64,000 nucleotides of DNA, from the NCBI GenBank assembly GCA_025057155.1, contig JANWYD010000012.1:62001-126000 (forward strand), read 5' to 3'. The notes beneath the pieces are model-generated. The model did no database searches. It was not told the origin of the DNA and worked only from the letters and a program-made list of their open reading frames with translations. Below are positions 17,302 to 26,437 of this stretch, one piece after another. The translations under genes and the position numbers were made by a program. Position 1 is the first letter of the stretch. Every line of letters starts with the position of its first letter. Source of the stretch: Chloroflexaceae bacterium. Its GTDB lineage: Bacteria; Chloroflexota; Chloroflexia; Chloroflexales; Chloroflexaceae.

Positions 17302-18819
17302 ATGGCACACCACCTGTTTCTTCCGCTGATCGTCCCGCTCGTCAGCGCCGGCGTGGCGACGATCATCAGCGGGCGCCGCTTCTGGGCGCGGGTGATCGCC
17401 GTGGCCGCGACGCTCTTCAATCTGGGGTACAGCGTCTGGTTGCTGGCAACCATCGCCGCGACGGGCCGGCAGGTCACTCAGGCGGGAGGCTGGGCGGCGC
17501 CGTTTGGCATCACGCTTATGGCCGACGGCCTGAGCGCGATTATGCTGCTGCTCACGGCCCTGCTGACCCTGGCAACGATCATGTTCAGCCTGGCCACGCT
17601 TGACGCGCGGCAGGAGCGTTTTTACTACTACCCGTTGCTGCTGCTGCTGATGTTCGGTTGCAGCGGGGCCTTTCTCACCGGCGATCTCTTCAACCTCTAC
17701 GTCTGGTTCGAGATTCTCCTGGTAGCCTCCTTCGGGCTGATCACGCTGGGCGGCTCGCGGGCGCAACTGGAGGGCGGACTGAAGTACGTGGCGCTGAACC
17801 TGTTCGGCAGCCTCTGCTTTCTGGTCGGCGCGGGCCTGGTCTACGGAGTGGCGGGCACGCTCAACATGGCCCATCTGGCCGAACGGCTGAACGCGATCCA
17901 GGAACCGACCCTGGTGACGGCAGTGGCCGGCTTCTTCCTGATCGCTTTTGGCAGCAAAGCAGCGCTGGCGCCACTGTTTTTCTGGCTGCCGACGAGTTAC
18001 CATACTCCGAGCATCGCGGTCACGGCATTGTTTGGCGGCCTGCTCTCGAAGGTGGGCATCTACGCCCTGTACCGGGTGTTTGGCACGGTGTTCCAGAGCG
18101 AACTGGGGCGGCTTGCGCCGCTGATCCTGGCGGTTGCCGGGGTGACCATGGTGGTGGGGGTGATCGGGGCGATGGCTCAGATCAATGTACGGCGCATCCT
18201 GGCCTTTCACATTGTCAGCCAGGTGGGCTACATGGCCATGGGGCTGGGCCTGGCTAGCGTGGCGGGGCTGACGGCGGGCATTCTGTTCATGGCCCACAAC
18301 ATCGTGGTCAAGACGGCGCTGTTCCTGATCGGCGGAGCGGCCGAACACCTCACCGGCACGGGCGACCTGAAGCAACTGGGCGGCATGGCCCGGCGCGAAC
18401 CCTTCCTGGCGGTGCTCTGGCTGCTGGCCAGCTTCGCGCTGGTGGGCATTCCGCCGCTGAGCGGCTTCTTCGGCAAGCTCGGGCTGATCCAGGCCGGGGT
18501 GGCCCAGGAGCAGTGGCTGATCGTCGCCGTCGCGGCGGGGGTCAGCCTCTTCACTCTGTTCTCGATGCTGAAGATCTGGAACGAGGTCTTCTGGAAGAAG
18601 GCCTATAGCGATATGAGCCGCCTGCCACGGGCCGGAGCAGGACTGCTGGCGCCGGCGGTCATTCTGGTCGCGGTGAGCATCGCGATGGGCCTGGGCGCGG
18701 CGCCGGCCCTGGAGTACAGCGCGTTCGCGGCGGAGCAAGTGTTCGATGCCGCCGGCCTGGCGCGCGATGTCTGCGGCGCGAATGGCTGCGATGCGGTTGA
18801 ACTGGCGGTGGCGCGGTAA
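17302..18819 (+). CDS. mrpD: Na+/H+ antiporter subunit D, first operon
   Basis: This 505-residue protein belongs to the NuoM/N-type antiporter family, with about 14 membrane helices. Motifs include DLFNLYVWFEILLVASFGLI, FFWLPTSYHTPSIAVTALFGGLLSKVGIYALYR with the conserved Lys, and HNIVVKTALFLIGG. MrpD is a proton- or ion-translocating subunit. It begins 9 bases after the mrpC stop. Confidence 0.95.
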   Translation: MAHHLFLPLIVPLVSAGVATIISGRRFWARVIAVAATLFNLGYSVWLLATIAATGRQVTQAGGWAAPFGITLMADGLSAIMLLLTALLTLATIMFSLATLDARQERFYYYPLLLLLMFGCSGAFLTGDLFNLYVWFEILLVASFGLITLGGSRAQLEGGLKYVALNLFGSLCFLVGAGLVYGVAGTLNMAHLAERLNAIQEPTLVTAVAGFFLIAFGSKAALAPLFFWLPTSYHTPSIAVTALFGGLLSKVGIYALYRVFGTVFQSELGRLAPLILAVAGVTMVVGVIGAMAQINVRRILAFHIVSQVGYMAMGLGLASVAGLTAGILFMAHNIVVKTALFLIGGAAEHLTGTGDLKQLGGMARREPFLAVLWLLASFALVGIPPLSGFFGKLGLIQAGVAQEQWLIVAVAAGVSLFTLFSMLKIWNEVFWKKAYSDMSRLPRAGAGLLAPAVILVAVSIAMGLGAAPALEYSAFAAEQVFDAAGLARDVCGANGCDAVELAVAR

Positions 18820-19000
18820 TGATTTTGGATTGCCGATTCTGGATTGCGGATTGGGCCAGGAACATGCGGAACTGCGTGCGGGGGGAATTTCCAGTAGAGC
18901 GAAGCCCTCGCAAACCTTCTAAGAAGGCAGGAGTGTGGGGAAACCAGGTTTTCCCACATCAATCCAGCCGGCATGGTACAGATGAAATGGGGTCTGTACG
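18820..19000. other. Repeat-filled gap where mrpE would be expected
   Basis: Between mrpD and mrpF there are only 181 bases. They hold a GATTTTGGATTGCCG-type repeat (18821-18860) and the palindrome at 18934-18958. There is no trace of mrpE, which lies at this position in the second operon. Confidence 0.7.
18934..18958. repeat. Palindromic repeat E3
   Basis: TGTGGGGAAACCAGGTTTTCCCACA is a near-perfect inverted repeat of the GGGGAAACC/GGTTTCCCC family, seen at least seven times in the window. Confidence 0.75.
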
Positions 19001-19270
19001 ATGAGCGCATTTCAGATCGGGATGACCATCCTGATGCTGGTGGTGAGCGTTTCACTGGGGGCCGCGGTGTGGCGCTTGCTGCGCGGGCCGAGCATTCCCG
19101 ACCGGGCGGTCGCCTTTGATCTGATCGTGGTGCACGTGGTGGGGCTGATCACCATGTTCGTGGTCACTACCGGCGAACTGGTGCTCCTCGACACGTTGAT
19201 CGTCATCTCGGTGCTGGGTTTCCTGGGCACGGTGGCCATCGCCCGCCTGATTGAAGTGGGGAGGAACTGA
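19001..19270 (+). CDS. mrpF: Na+/H+ antiporter subunit F, first operon
   Basis: This 89-residue, three-helix protein matches MnhF. After the first helix comes the conserved WRLLRGPSIPDRAVAFDLIVVHVVG, which carries the acidic residue in the membrane. The stop overlaps the start of mrpG by one base (TGATGA). Confidence 0.93.
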   Translation: MSAFQIGMTILMLVVSVSLGAAVWRLLRGPSIPDRAVAFDLIVVHVVGLITMFVVTTGELVLLDTLIVISVLGFLGTVAIARLIEVGRN

Positions 19271-19626
19271 TGACCCCGTTGGAAATCGTCACCCTGTTGA
19301 TTACGCTGGTCGGGGTCTTCTTCGTAGTGGTGTCATCGGTCGGGCTGGTGCGCCTGCCGGACCTCTACACGCGCGTCCACGCGGGCGGCAAGTCGGGCAC
19401 GCTGGGCATCATCGGGGTGCTGCTTGGCGCGGGGGTTTTCTTTATCACTGACCTGCGGATCGTCATCAAGATGCTAATTCTGATCGCTTTTTTCTTCCTT
19501 ACCGGCCCCGTGGCGGCGCATATGCTCGACCGGGCGGCGCTGCTGAGCGGGGTGAAGCCGATGGAAGGCACCTACCCGAATGATCTTGAAGGGCGCTATG
19601 ACCCTGAGACGCGACGGTTGAGTTAG
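19270..19626 (+). CDS. mrpG: Na+/H+ antiporter subunit G, first operon
   Basis: This 118-residue, three-helix protein matches MnhG: GLVRLPDLYTRVHAGGKSGTLGIIGVLLG near residue 25, and a third helix FFLTGPVAAHMLDRAALL. It is the last gene of the first mrp operon. Confidence 0.93.
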   Translation: MTPLEIVTLLITLVGVFFVVVSSVGLVRLPDLYTRVHAGGKSGTLGIIGVLLGAGVFFITDLRIVIKMLILIAFFFLTGPVAAHMLDRAALLSGVKPMEGTYPNDLEGRYDPETRRLS

Positions 19627-19660
19627 AGATTATCTTTTTGACGATTGACAGAAGGTTGGA

Positions 19661-19693
19661 GGGGTATGGGGAAACCGGGTTTCCCCATACCCC
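19661..19693. repeat. Palindromic repeat E3
   Basis: A 33-bp near-perfect inverted repeat centred on GGGGAAACCGGGTTTCCCC, 35 bases after mrpG. Confidence 0.8.
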
Positions 19694-19753
19694 TGCCCGA
19701 AGGGAGGGTCGGGGAGAGTCGCGCCCTCCCCGGGATTCTCGTTTCTCGCCGTG

Positions 19754-19786
19754 AGGGGCGTGGGGAAACCGGGTTTCCCCACGCCT
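19754..19786. repeat. Palindromic repeat E3
   Basis: A second inverted repeat with the same GGGGAAACCGGGTTTCCCC core and GGCGT/ACGCC outer arms, 60 bases beyond the previous one. The pair separates the two mrp operons. Confidence 0.8.
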
Positions 19787-19932
19787 CTGCCCAGGGCGAG
19801 GAGGTATCCCAACAATGGCGCTACGCGGAGCAGGATGTCGCCATATTTGCTTCTGTGAAACGTTGCGGTTACAATACAGCGCAGCCCTGTTGCCCGAAAT
19901 ACTTCCATTGTCGCAAGAGTGGGAACGCTACG

Positions 19933-22413
19933 ATGCTAACCGCGATCGTTCTGAGCATGCTGGCCCTGGCGCCAGTCGGCCTGCTCGCCCGGTATTTGCC
20001 CCGTCCACTGGCAGGCTGGGTGCTGGCCCTGCTGCCGCTGGCGGCTTTCGCCGGCTTTGCGGCCCGCGCTCCCCTGGTCCTGAACGGGGGCGTTTTGATC
20101 GAGTCGCTGCCGTGGGCGCCGGAGATGGGCCTGAGCGTGCGCTTCAGTCTCGACGGGCTGAGCCTGCTCTTCGCCCTGCTGGTGAGCGGCATAGGCACGC
20201 TGATCTTTATTTACACCGCCTACTATCTGGCCGGCGATCCGGGCATGGGGCGCTTCTATGTCTACCTGGCGATCTTTATGGGCTCGATGCTCGGGCTGGT
20301 GCTGGCCGACAACGTGCTGCTGCTGTTCATCTTCTGGGAACTGACCTCGGTCAGCTCGTACCTGCTGGTGGGCTACAAACACGATTACCCCGAGGCCCGG
20401 CGCGGCGCGCAGATGGGCCTGCTGATCACCGTCGCCGGGGGCCTGGCGCTGCTGGTGGGCCTGGTGCTGCTGAGCAACGCCGCGGGGTCGTTTGAGCTCT
20501 CGGAAATGATCGCGGCGGGCGAAGCGTTGCGCGCTTCGCCGTTCTACACCCCGGCGCTGCTGCTGATCTTCCTTGGTTGCTTCACCAAGTCGGCGCAGTT
20601 CCCCTTCCACATCTGGTTGCCCAACGCGATGCAGGCCCCCACGCCGGCCAGCGCCTATCTGCACTCGGCCACGATGGTGAAAGCGGGGGTCTACCTGCTG
20701 GCCCGGCTGCACCCGGCGCTGAGCGAGACGCCGCTGTGGACCTACACGCTGACGGCGGTGGGCGGCGTCACGATGCTCGTCGGGGCAGTGATTGCGCTGC
20801 GGAAAGATGACATCAAGGCGTTGCTGGCCTACAGCACGGTGAGCCTCCTCGGCGCCATGGTGCTGATGACCGGCATCGGCGGCCACGACGCTCCCCTGGC
20901 CCTGGTGGCGCTGATTCTGGCCCACGCGCTCTACAAAGGGGCGCTGTTTATGCTGGCCGGGGCGGTGGACCACGAGGCCGGCACGCGCAAACTCAGCGAA
21001 CTGGGCGGCTTGAGCCGGGAGATGCCGCGCACGCTGGCGTTGACAAGCCTGGCGGCGCTCTCCGCCGCGGGCATCCCGCCGCTGTTCGGCTTCGTGGCCA
21101 AGGAGGAGTTGCTGCACGCCACGACCCACAGCAAACTGGCGCCAGGGGTGGACATGCTGGTGGTGGGCGCGACGCTGGTGGCGGCGGTGCTTGGCATCCT
21201 CTATGCGTGGCGGCTGGTGAGCGGGATCTTCTTCGGCCCGGCGGCGCCCCGGAAGAAGGCCCATGTCCACGATGCGCCCATCGGCATGCTCGTCGCGCCG
21301 GGCGTGCTGACGCTGCTCTCGGTGATCCTGCCCCTGGGCCTGTTGCCCGTCGTCTCGGCACTGCTCCAGCCGGCGGTCGTAGCGATCACAGGCGAACCAG
21401 AAGAGATCAGCCTGCACCTGATCCCCTCGGCGCTGAGCCTGCCGGTGGTGCTGAGCCTGGTGGCCATCGGCAGCGGCGCAGCCCTGACGCGCTTCGTGAA
21501 GCAGATCAGCGCAGCGCCCTCGCCGCTGCCGGCCTGGCTGGACGGCGACCGGATCTACGACGCGGCCATCAGCTGGTTGCTGGACAGCACAACGGCCTTC
21601 ACTCGTGCCGTGCAGAACGGCCGGCTGCGGAACTACATCCTCTATTCGTTGCTAGCCCTCCTGGCGGTCATTCTCACCCCGCTGGCCCTGTTCGCCCTGG
21701 GCGGCGCGCCGGCGCCCGATCTGTCCGACGTCACCCTGCCGGAGATGGTGGCGGCCCTGCTCGTGCCCCTGGCGATACTCGGGGCGATCCGCGCCCGCTC
21801 GCGGCTGGGAGCGATCATCGTGACCGGAGTCGTGGGGGCGATGGTCTCGTTTATGTTCGTCATCTATAGCGGTCCTGACCTGGCGCTGACCCAGCTCCTG
21901 GTCGAGGTGATCTCAACGGTCTTCTTCCTGCTGGTGTTCGCGGTGCTTCCGGCCTCGTTCCAGCGCCTGTCGTCTCGCGCTACGCGGGTGCGCGACGGGG
22001 TGATCGCCCTGGGCATCGGCGCGACCATGGCGGCCTTCACCTGGATTGCGGCGAGCAGTAGATTGTTCCCCTCGATCAGTGCAGCATTCAAAGCCGAGGC
22101 CCTGGCGGAGGGCAAGGGCGAAAATGTGGTCAATGTGATCCTGGTGGACTTTCGCGGTTTTGATACGATGGGCGAGATTACGGTGCTCTTTATCGCCCTG
22201 CTGGGAACCTACGCCATGCTGCGCCTGCGGCCCGAGTCCGAGCCCACGATCGCTGATATGCGCGGCAAGACGGAGCCGGACGCGGGCTTCCTCGGACGAC
22301 GGGGACGCCGCGAAATGGGGCTTGCCAGCCGAGCCGGGCACGAGAATGGGCCGGACGGGTCAGAAGCGCCGGCGCCGGTGGGTCAGGCGCGAGGCGGCCA
22401 GGAAGAGCAGTGA
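19933..22413 (+). CDS. mrpA: Na+/H+ antiporter subunit A, second operon
   Basis: This 826-residue paralogue of the mrpA at 13700 is alignable throughout, with the same core motifs (ELTSVSSYLLVGYKHDYP, QFPFHIWLPNAMQAP, HALYKGALFMLAGAVDHE) and MrpB-like tail. The C-terminus differs, with a longer charged and Pro/Ala-rich cytoplasmic tail. The ATG at 19933 gives the family N-terminus; the longer open frame back to 19645 runs through palindromic repeats and is not used. Confidence 0.95.
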   Translation: MLTAIVLSMLALAPVGLLARYLPRPLAGWVLALLPLAAFAGFAARAPLVLNGGVLIESLPWAPEMGLSVRFSLDGLSLLFALLVSGIGTLIFIYTAYYLAGDPGMGRFYVYLAIFMGSMLGLVLADNVLLLFIFWELTSVSSYLLVGYKHDYPEARRGAQMGLLITVAGGLALLVGLVLLSNAAGSFELSEMIAAGEALRASPFYTPALLLIFLGCFTKSAQFPFHIWLPNAMQAPTPASAYLHSATMVKAGVYLLARLHPALSETPLWTYTLTAVGGVTMLVGAVIALRKDDIKALLAYSTVSLLGAMVLMTGIGGHDAPLALVALILAHALYKGALFMLAGAVDHEAGTRKLSELGGLSREMPRTLALTSLAALSAAGIPPLFGFVAKEELLHATTHSKLAPGVDMLVVGATLVAAVLGILYAWRLVSGIFFGPAAPRKKAHVHDAPIGMLVAPGVLTLLSVILPLGLLPVVSALLQPAVVAITGEPEEISLHLIPSALSLPVVLSLVAIGSGAALTRFVKQISAAPSPLPAWLDGDRIYDAAISWLLDSTTAFTRAVQNGRLRNYILYSLLALLAVILTPLALFALGGAPAPDLSDVTLPEMVAALLVPLAILGAIRARSRLGAIIVTGVVGAMVSFMFVIYSGPDLALTQLLVEVISTVFFLLVFAVLPASFQRLSSRATRVRDGVIALGIGATMAAFTWIAASSRLFPSISAAFKAEALAEGKGENVVNVILVDFRGFDTMGEITVLFIALLGTYAMLRLRPESEPTIADMRGKTEPDAGFLGRRGRREMGLASRAGHENGPDGSEAPAPVGQARGGQEEQ

Positions 22414-22420
22414 GGGGTGT

Positions 22421-22894
22421 ATGTACGAGTCGATGATCCTCCGCACAATCGCCCGGTTGATGTTGCCACTCCTGCTGCTGCTGTCGCTGTTCATGGTGGT
22501 GCGGGGGCACCACCTGCCTGGCGGGGGCTTCGTGGGCGGGTTGCTGGCCTCGGCGGCGATTATTCTGCAGATTGTGGCTTTTGGCCCGGACTACGCGCGT
22601 GAGATCATCCCGGTCAACTACCTGCGCGTAGCGGCAATCGGGGTCGGTTTCGCCGCGTGCTGGGGACTGCTGGCCCTGCTCCAGGGCGACCCGTTCATGG
22701 CCGCGCGCTGGCTGGACACGCCGATTCCGGGCATTGGCAAGCTGGGCACGCCGGTGATGTTCGACGTTGGCGTTTACCTGACGGTCATTGGCGTCACGAC
22801 GCAACTGTCCCTGGTGCTGGCCGAAGAGCCAACGCTCTACCCGCTGCGGCGCTCGCCTCCTCCCCAGACCGAGCCGGTGGCGCCGGAGGGGTAG
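22421..22894 (+). CDS. mrpB: Na+/H+ antiporter subunit B, second operon
   Basis: This 157-residue MnhB-family protein has MVVRGHHLPGGGFVGGLLAS near the N-terminus and GKLGTPVMFDVGVYLTVIGV in the second half. It starts 8 bases after the mrpA stop, behind a GAGGGG ribosome site. Confidence 0.94.
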   Translation: MYESMILRTIARLMLPLLLLLSLFMVVRGHHLPGGGFVGGLLASAAIILQIVAFGPDYAREIIPVNYLRVAAIGVGFAACWGLLALLQGDPFMAARWLDTPIPGIGKLGTPVMFDVGVYLTVIGVTTQLSLVLAEEPTLYPLRRSPPPQTEPVAPEG

Positions 22895-23036
22895 CACGAT
22901 TTTGGATTGCCGCATATGGCGTCTCGGGTGGTCCTTGCTTTCTCCCGTCGCGCTATGCTCGGCGATTCCTACCTTCGGCGGGGGAGCGGGTGAGGACGCG
23001 AATCACCGAATCTTCATCATCAGGAGCGACGATCCC

Positions 23037-23390
23037 ATGACCTTTATCCTCTCTCTGGTGGTCGGAAGCCTGTTCGCGGGGGCGGCGTATCTGATGCTGC
23101 GCCGGAGCCTGGTCAAGCTGATCCTGGGCATGGTGCTGCTCAGCCACGGCACCAATCTGTTGCTTTTCCTGATGGGCGACGGCGTGGTCAAAGGCAGGCC
23201 GCCGTTCGTGGACGAGGCCACCGGCGTCACCCCGACAGCGGCCGCTGACCCGCTGAACCAGGCCCTGATCCTGACAGCAATTGTGATCAACTTCGGCTTT
23301 ACCGCCTTTATCCTCTCCCTGGCGTACCGGGCCAATCAGGCGGTGAACAGCGACGACCTCGATGATATGGTCGAGACCGACCGGCTCTAG
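23037..23390 (+). CDS. mrpC: Na+/H+ antiporter subunit C, second operon
   Basis: This 117-residue NuoK/MnhC-type protein carries LILGMVLLSHGTNLLLFLMG and PLNQALILTAIVINFGFTAF. The ATG at 23037 follows CAGGAGCGACGATCCC. Its stop codon is also the first base of the ~100 bp repeat E5. Confidence 0.94.
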   Translation: MTFILSLVVGSLFAGAAYLMLRRSLVKLILGMVLLSHGTNLLLFLMGDGVVKGRPPFVDEATGVTPTAAADPLNQALILTAIVINFGFTAFILSLAYRANQAVNSDDLDDMVETDRL

Positions 23391-23493
23391 AGCACTGATC
23401 GGAATGCTTGATTCACTGAGGACCATGAGCCGTGCGGCTCGCTACGCTTGCGCCGCCATCGTTGCGGGTCAACGGTTTCGAGAACCGCTATAG
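23388..23493 (+). repeat. Dispersed repeat E5, copy 2 (~100 bp)
   Basis: The stretch from the mrpC stop (TAGAGCACTGATCGGAA) to GGGTCAACGGTTTCGAGAA matches 4802-4905, most strongly in the CGCCGCCATCGTTGC segment. It fills the gap between mrpC and mrpD. Confidence 0.7.
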
Positions 23494-23502
23494 AACGGGC
23501 GT

Positions 23503-25023
23503 ATGGCTAATCACCTCTTTTTTCCTCTGCTGGTCCCGCTGTTGAGCGCGGTGCTGGCAACCCTGGTAAGCCAGCGGCGCGTGGTCGCCCGGACAATTGC
23601 GCTGGCGGCCGTGCTCTTCGACCTGGGCTACAGCATCTGGCTGCTGTTCACGGTCGGCGCGACAGGGCGCCTGATTACCCAGGCGGACGATTTCGCCGCG
23701 CCGTTTGGCATCTCCCTGGTGGCCGACGGGTTGAGCGCGATTATGCTCACCCTCACCTCGATCATGATGCTGGTGACGGTGCTCTACAGCTTCAGCACCG
23801 TCAGTCCCTACCGCGAACGCTACTACTACTACCCGCTGCTGCTCCTGCTGTTGTTCGGCTGCGGCGGGGCCTTTCTTACCGGCGACCTGTTCAACCTCTA
23901 CGTCTGGTTCGAGGTGCTGCTGGTGGCATCGTTCGGGCTGATCACCCTGGGCGGCGAGCGCGGCCAGTTGGAGGGGGGGCTGAAGTACGTGGTGCTGAAC
24001 CTCCTGGGGAGCACCAGTTTCCTGATCGGCGCGGGGCTGCTGTATGGAGTAGCGGGCACGCTGAACATGGCCCACCTGGCCGAGCGACTGGGTTCCCTGC
24101 AGCAACCTGGCATCGTAACGGCGGTGGCGGGCTTCTTTCTCTTCGCCTACAGCAGCAAGGCGGGGCTGGTGCCGGTCTTTTTCTGGCTGCCGACGAGCTA
24201 CCACACCCCGACCGTCGCGGTGAGCGCCCTCTTCAGCGGCCTGCTCACCAAGGTGGGGATCTACGCCCTCTACCGGGTCTTCGGCACCGTATTCCAGCGC
24301 GAACTGGAGCGTTATGGCACGCTGATCCTGGTGATTGCGGCGTTGACGATGGTGATCGGAGTGATGGGCGCGATGGCCCAGGTGAACGTGCGGCGCATCC
24401 TGTCGTTCCACATCATCAGCCAGGTGGGCTACATGATCATGGGCCTGGGGCTGGTGGGTGTGGCGGGCCTGGCGGCGGGCATTCTCTACATGGTTCACCA
24501 CATCGTGGTGAAAACGGCCCTGTTCATGATTGGCGGCACGGCGGAGCACCTGTCGGGCACCGGCGAACTGAAGCAGATGGGCGGCATGGCCCGGCGCGAG
24601 CCGATCCTGGCCATCCTCTGGCTGCTCGCCAGCTTCTCGCTGGCCGGTTTGCCGCCGCTCAGCGGCTTCTTCGGCAAGCTGGGCCTGATCCAGGTGGGCC
24701 TGGATCAGGGGCAATGGCTGATGGTGGGCGTCGCCGCGGTTGTGAGCCTGTTCACGCTCTTCTCGATGCTGAAGATCTGGAACGAGGTGTTCTGGAAGAA
24801 GGCCTATGTGGATCAAACGAATATGCCTCGAGCCTCGGCCTTGTTGATCGCGCCCAGCGCGCTACTGGTGGCCCTGAGCCTTGCCATTGGCTTCGGGGCC
24901 AGTCCCGTGTTGCAGTATAGCCGCTACTCGGCCGAGCAGGTGTTCAATACCCAGGGCCTGGTCCGGGATGTGTGCGGCCCGGCCGGCTGCAATGCGGTGA
25001 CCTCGACGGCGAATACTCCATAA
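23503..25023 (+). CDS. mrpD: Na+/H+ antiporter subunit D, second operon
   Basis: This 506-residue NuoM/N-type antiporter subunit is parallel to the one at 17302, with DLFNLYVWFEVLLVASFGLI, FFWLPTSYHTPTVAVSALFSGLLTKVGIYALYR and HHIVVKTALFMIGG. It begins 9 bases after repeat E5. Confidence 0.95.
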   Translation: MANHLFFPLLVPLLSAVLATLVSQRRVVARTIALAAVLFDLGYSIWLLFTVGATGRLITQADDFAAPFGISLVADGLSAIMLTLTSIMMLVTVLYSFSTVSPYRERYYYYPLLLLLLFGCGGAFLTGDLFNLYVWFEVLLVASFGLITLGGERGQLEGGLKYVVLNLLGSTSFLIGAGLLYGVAGTLNMAHLAERLGSLQQPGIVTAVAGFFLFAYSSKAGLVPVFFWLPTSYHTPTVAVSALFSGLLTKVGIYALYRVFGTVFQRELERYGTLILVIAALTMVIGVMGAMAQVNVRRILSFHIISQVGYMIMGLGLVGVAGLAAGILYMVHHIVVKTALFMIGGTAEHLSGTGELKQMGGMARREPILAILWLLASFSLAGLPPLSGFFGKLGLIQVGLDQGQWLMVGVAAVVSLFTLFSMLKIWNEVFWKKAYVDQTNMPRASALLIAPSALLVALSLAIGFGASPVLQYSRYSAEQVFNTQGLVRDVCGPAGCNAVTSTANTP

Positions 25024-25063
25024 ACAGAGGGTTTACGATATTAACCGCTGAGGACGCAGAGGG

Positions 25064-25105
25064 CAACGGATTTTGGATTTTAGATTTTGGATTTTGGATT
25101 GCCGT
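25064..25105. repeat. GATTTTGGATTT microrepeat E4
   Basis: Several near-identical copies of GATTTTGGATTTTGGATTGCC in tandem between mrpD and mrpE. Single or partial copies occur near 10905, 13027, 18821, 22898 and (inverted) 48861. Confidence 0.6.
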
Positions 25106-25158
25106 ACAAGGGTGTTCACCAGGAGAACAACGGTTGGAGGACGACCGAAGGAGCGTTT

Positions 25159-25665
25159 ATGCTGGGGTTAAATCTGCTGCTGGCGCTGGCATGGGTGATG
25201 GTCAATGGCTCGTACCACCCGGCTGACTGGATCGTCGGGTTCATCTTCAGCTTCCTGGTGCTGCGACTGGCGTGGCCGACCTTCTCGAACGAGCCGTTTA
25301 GCTTCCGGGCCTACTTCCGCTTCTGGTCACGCAACCCGCTGCGGGCGCTGTGGCGCTGGCTGAGCTTCATCGGCTACGGCTTCGTTGAGATCGTGAAAGC
25401 GAACATTACCGTCGCGCGCACCGTGCTCTCGCCGAAGATGGATCTGCGACCGGGGATCGTGGCCATTCCGCTGGATCTCAAGAGCGACGAGGGGATCACC
25501 ACCCTGGCGAACCTGATTACCCTCACCCCGGGTACGGTGAGCCTGGACGTATCCAGCGATCGCAAGACGCTCTACATTCATGCCTTCGACGCCCGTGATC
25601 CCGAGGGACTGCGCCGCGCGACGAAGGAGGCCTACGAGCGCCGCGTTATGGAGTTGCTGCCATGA
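25159..25665 (+). CDS. mrpE: Na+/H+ antiporter subunit E (only mrpE in the window)
   Basis: This 168-residue protein with two to three N-terminal membrane helices and a C-terminal soluble part has the MnhE motifs NGSYHPADWIVGFIFSFLVLRL and NLITLTPGTVSLDV, and ends IHAFDARDPEG. The ATG at 25159 has GAAGGAG upstream. The last codons overlap the mrpF start by four bases (ATGA). Only this operon encodes it. Confidence 0.94.
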   Translation: MLGLNLLLALAWVMVNGSYHPADWIVGFIFSFLVLRLAWPTFSNEPFSFRAYFRFWSRNPLRALWRWLSFIGYGFVEIVKANITVARTVLSPKMDLRPGIVAIPLDLKSDEGITTLANLITLTPGTVSLDVSSDRKTLYIHAFDARDPEGLRRATKEAYERRVMELLP

Positions 25666-25931
25666 GCCCGTTCCAACTGACAATGACCATTCTGATGGCA
25701 TTGCTCAGCATATCGCTGGGCATCACCTTCTGGCGCCTGGTGCGCGGCCCGAGCATTCCTGATCGCGCAGTGGCCTTCGATATGATTATGACCCATCTGG
25801 TGGGGCTGATCGCGATGTTCGTGGTGCAGTTCCGCCAGCCGATCCTGATTGATGCCGTGATCGTGGTCTCAGTGCTGGGCTTCCTGGGCACGGTAGCCCT
25901 GGCCCGCTACATCGAGGAGGGGAGAAACTGA
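25662..25931 (+). CDS. mrpF: Na+/H+ antiporter subunit F, second operon
   Basis: This 89-residue MnhF homologue has FWRLVRGPSIPDRAVAFDMIM after the first helix. It overlaps both mrpE (4 bases) and mrpG (1 base), showing tight translational coupling. Confidence 0.93.
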   Translation: MSPFQLTMTILMALLSISLGITFWRLVRGPSIPDRAVAFDMIMTHLVGLIAMFVVQFRQPILIDAVIVVSVLGFLGTVALARYIEEGRN

Positions 25932-26287
25932 TGAGCCTGGTGGAACTGGTCACGGCGCTGCTGATGGGCACGGGCGTGTTCTTCGTCGTCGTCTCGTCAA
26001 TCGGCCTGGTGCGCCTGCCCGACCTGTACACGCGCGTGCACGCCGCAGGCAAGGCTGGCACGCTGGGGATCATTGGCGTGCTGCTGGGGGTGGGCAGTTA
26101 CTACATCACCTCAGTTCCTATTGTCATCAAGATGATGGCGATGATCGCCTTCTTCTTTCTCACCGCCCCTGCGGCCACCCACATGATTGACCGGGCCGCT
26201 TTCCTGACCGGGGTCAAGCCGATGGAAGGCACTTCGCCCAACGACCTGCAGGGCCGCTATGATTACCAGACGCGGCGCCTGCGATAG
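25931..26287 (+). CDS. mrpG: Na+/H+ antiporter subunit G, second operon
   Basis: This 118-residue MnhG homologue has GLVRLPDLYTRVHAAGKAGTLGIIGV and a final helix with FFLTAPAATHMIDRAAFL. It is the last gene of the operon; no clear terminator was seen in the 150 bases before the convergent lgt. Confidence 0.93.
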   Translation: MSLVELVTALLMGTGVFFVVVSSIGLVRLPDLYTRVHAAGKAGTLGIIGVLLGVGSYYITSVPIVIKMMAMIAFFFLTAPAATHMIDRAAFLTGVKPMEGTSPNDLQGRYDYQTRRLR

Positions 26288-26437
26288 CGGCGATCCGCCC
26301 ACGGTTCCACCGGAGCTCTGCACCCTGACGCCGGTTCCAACACGAAGCAATCAGAGTTCCCCGCGCCCCTGCCCCCGGCGCAGCCAGGTCCCGCGCTTGT
26401 GAGATGTGCAAGGCGATTTCGGCCGTGAACGGCGCAG

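Noticed and set aside
16933-18738. Long minus-strand open frame across mrpC and mrpD (and similar ones at 19936-21417 and 23488-24816)
   Set aside because: All mirror membrane-protein codons and are rich in His, Gln and Arg; the plus-strand mrp genes explain the sequence.
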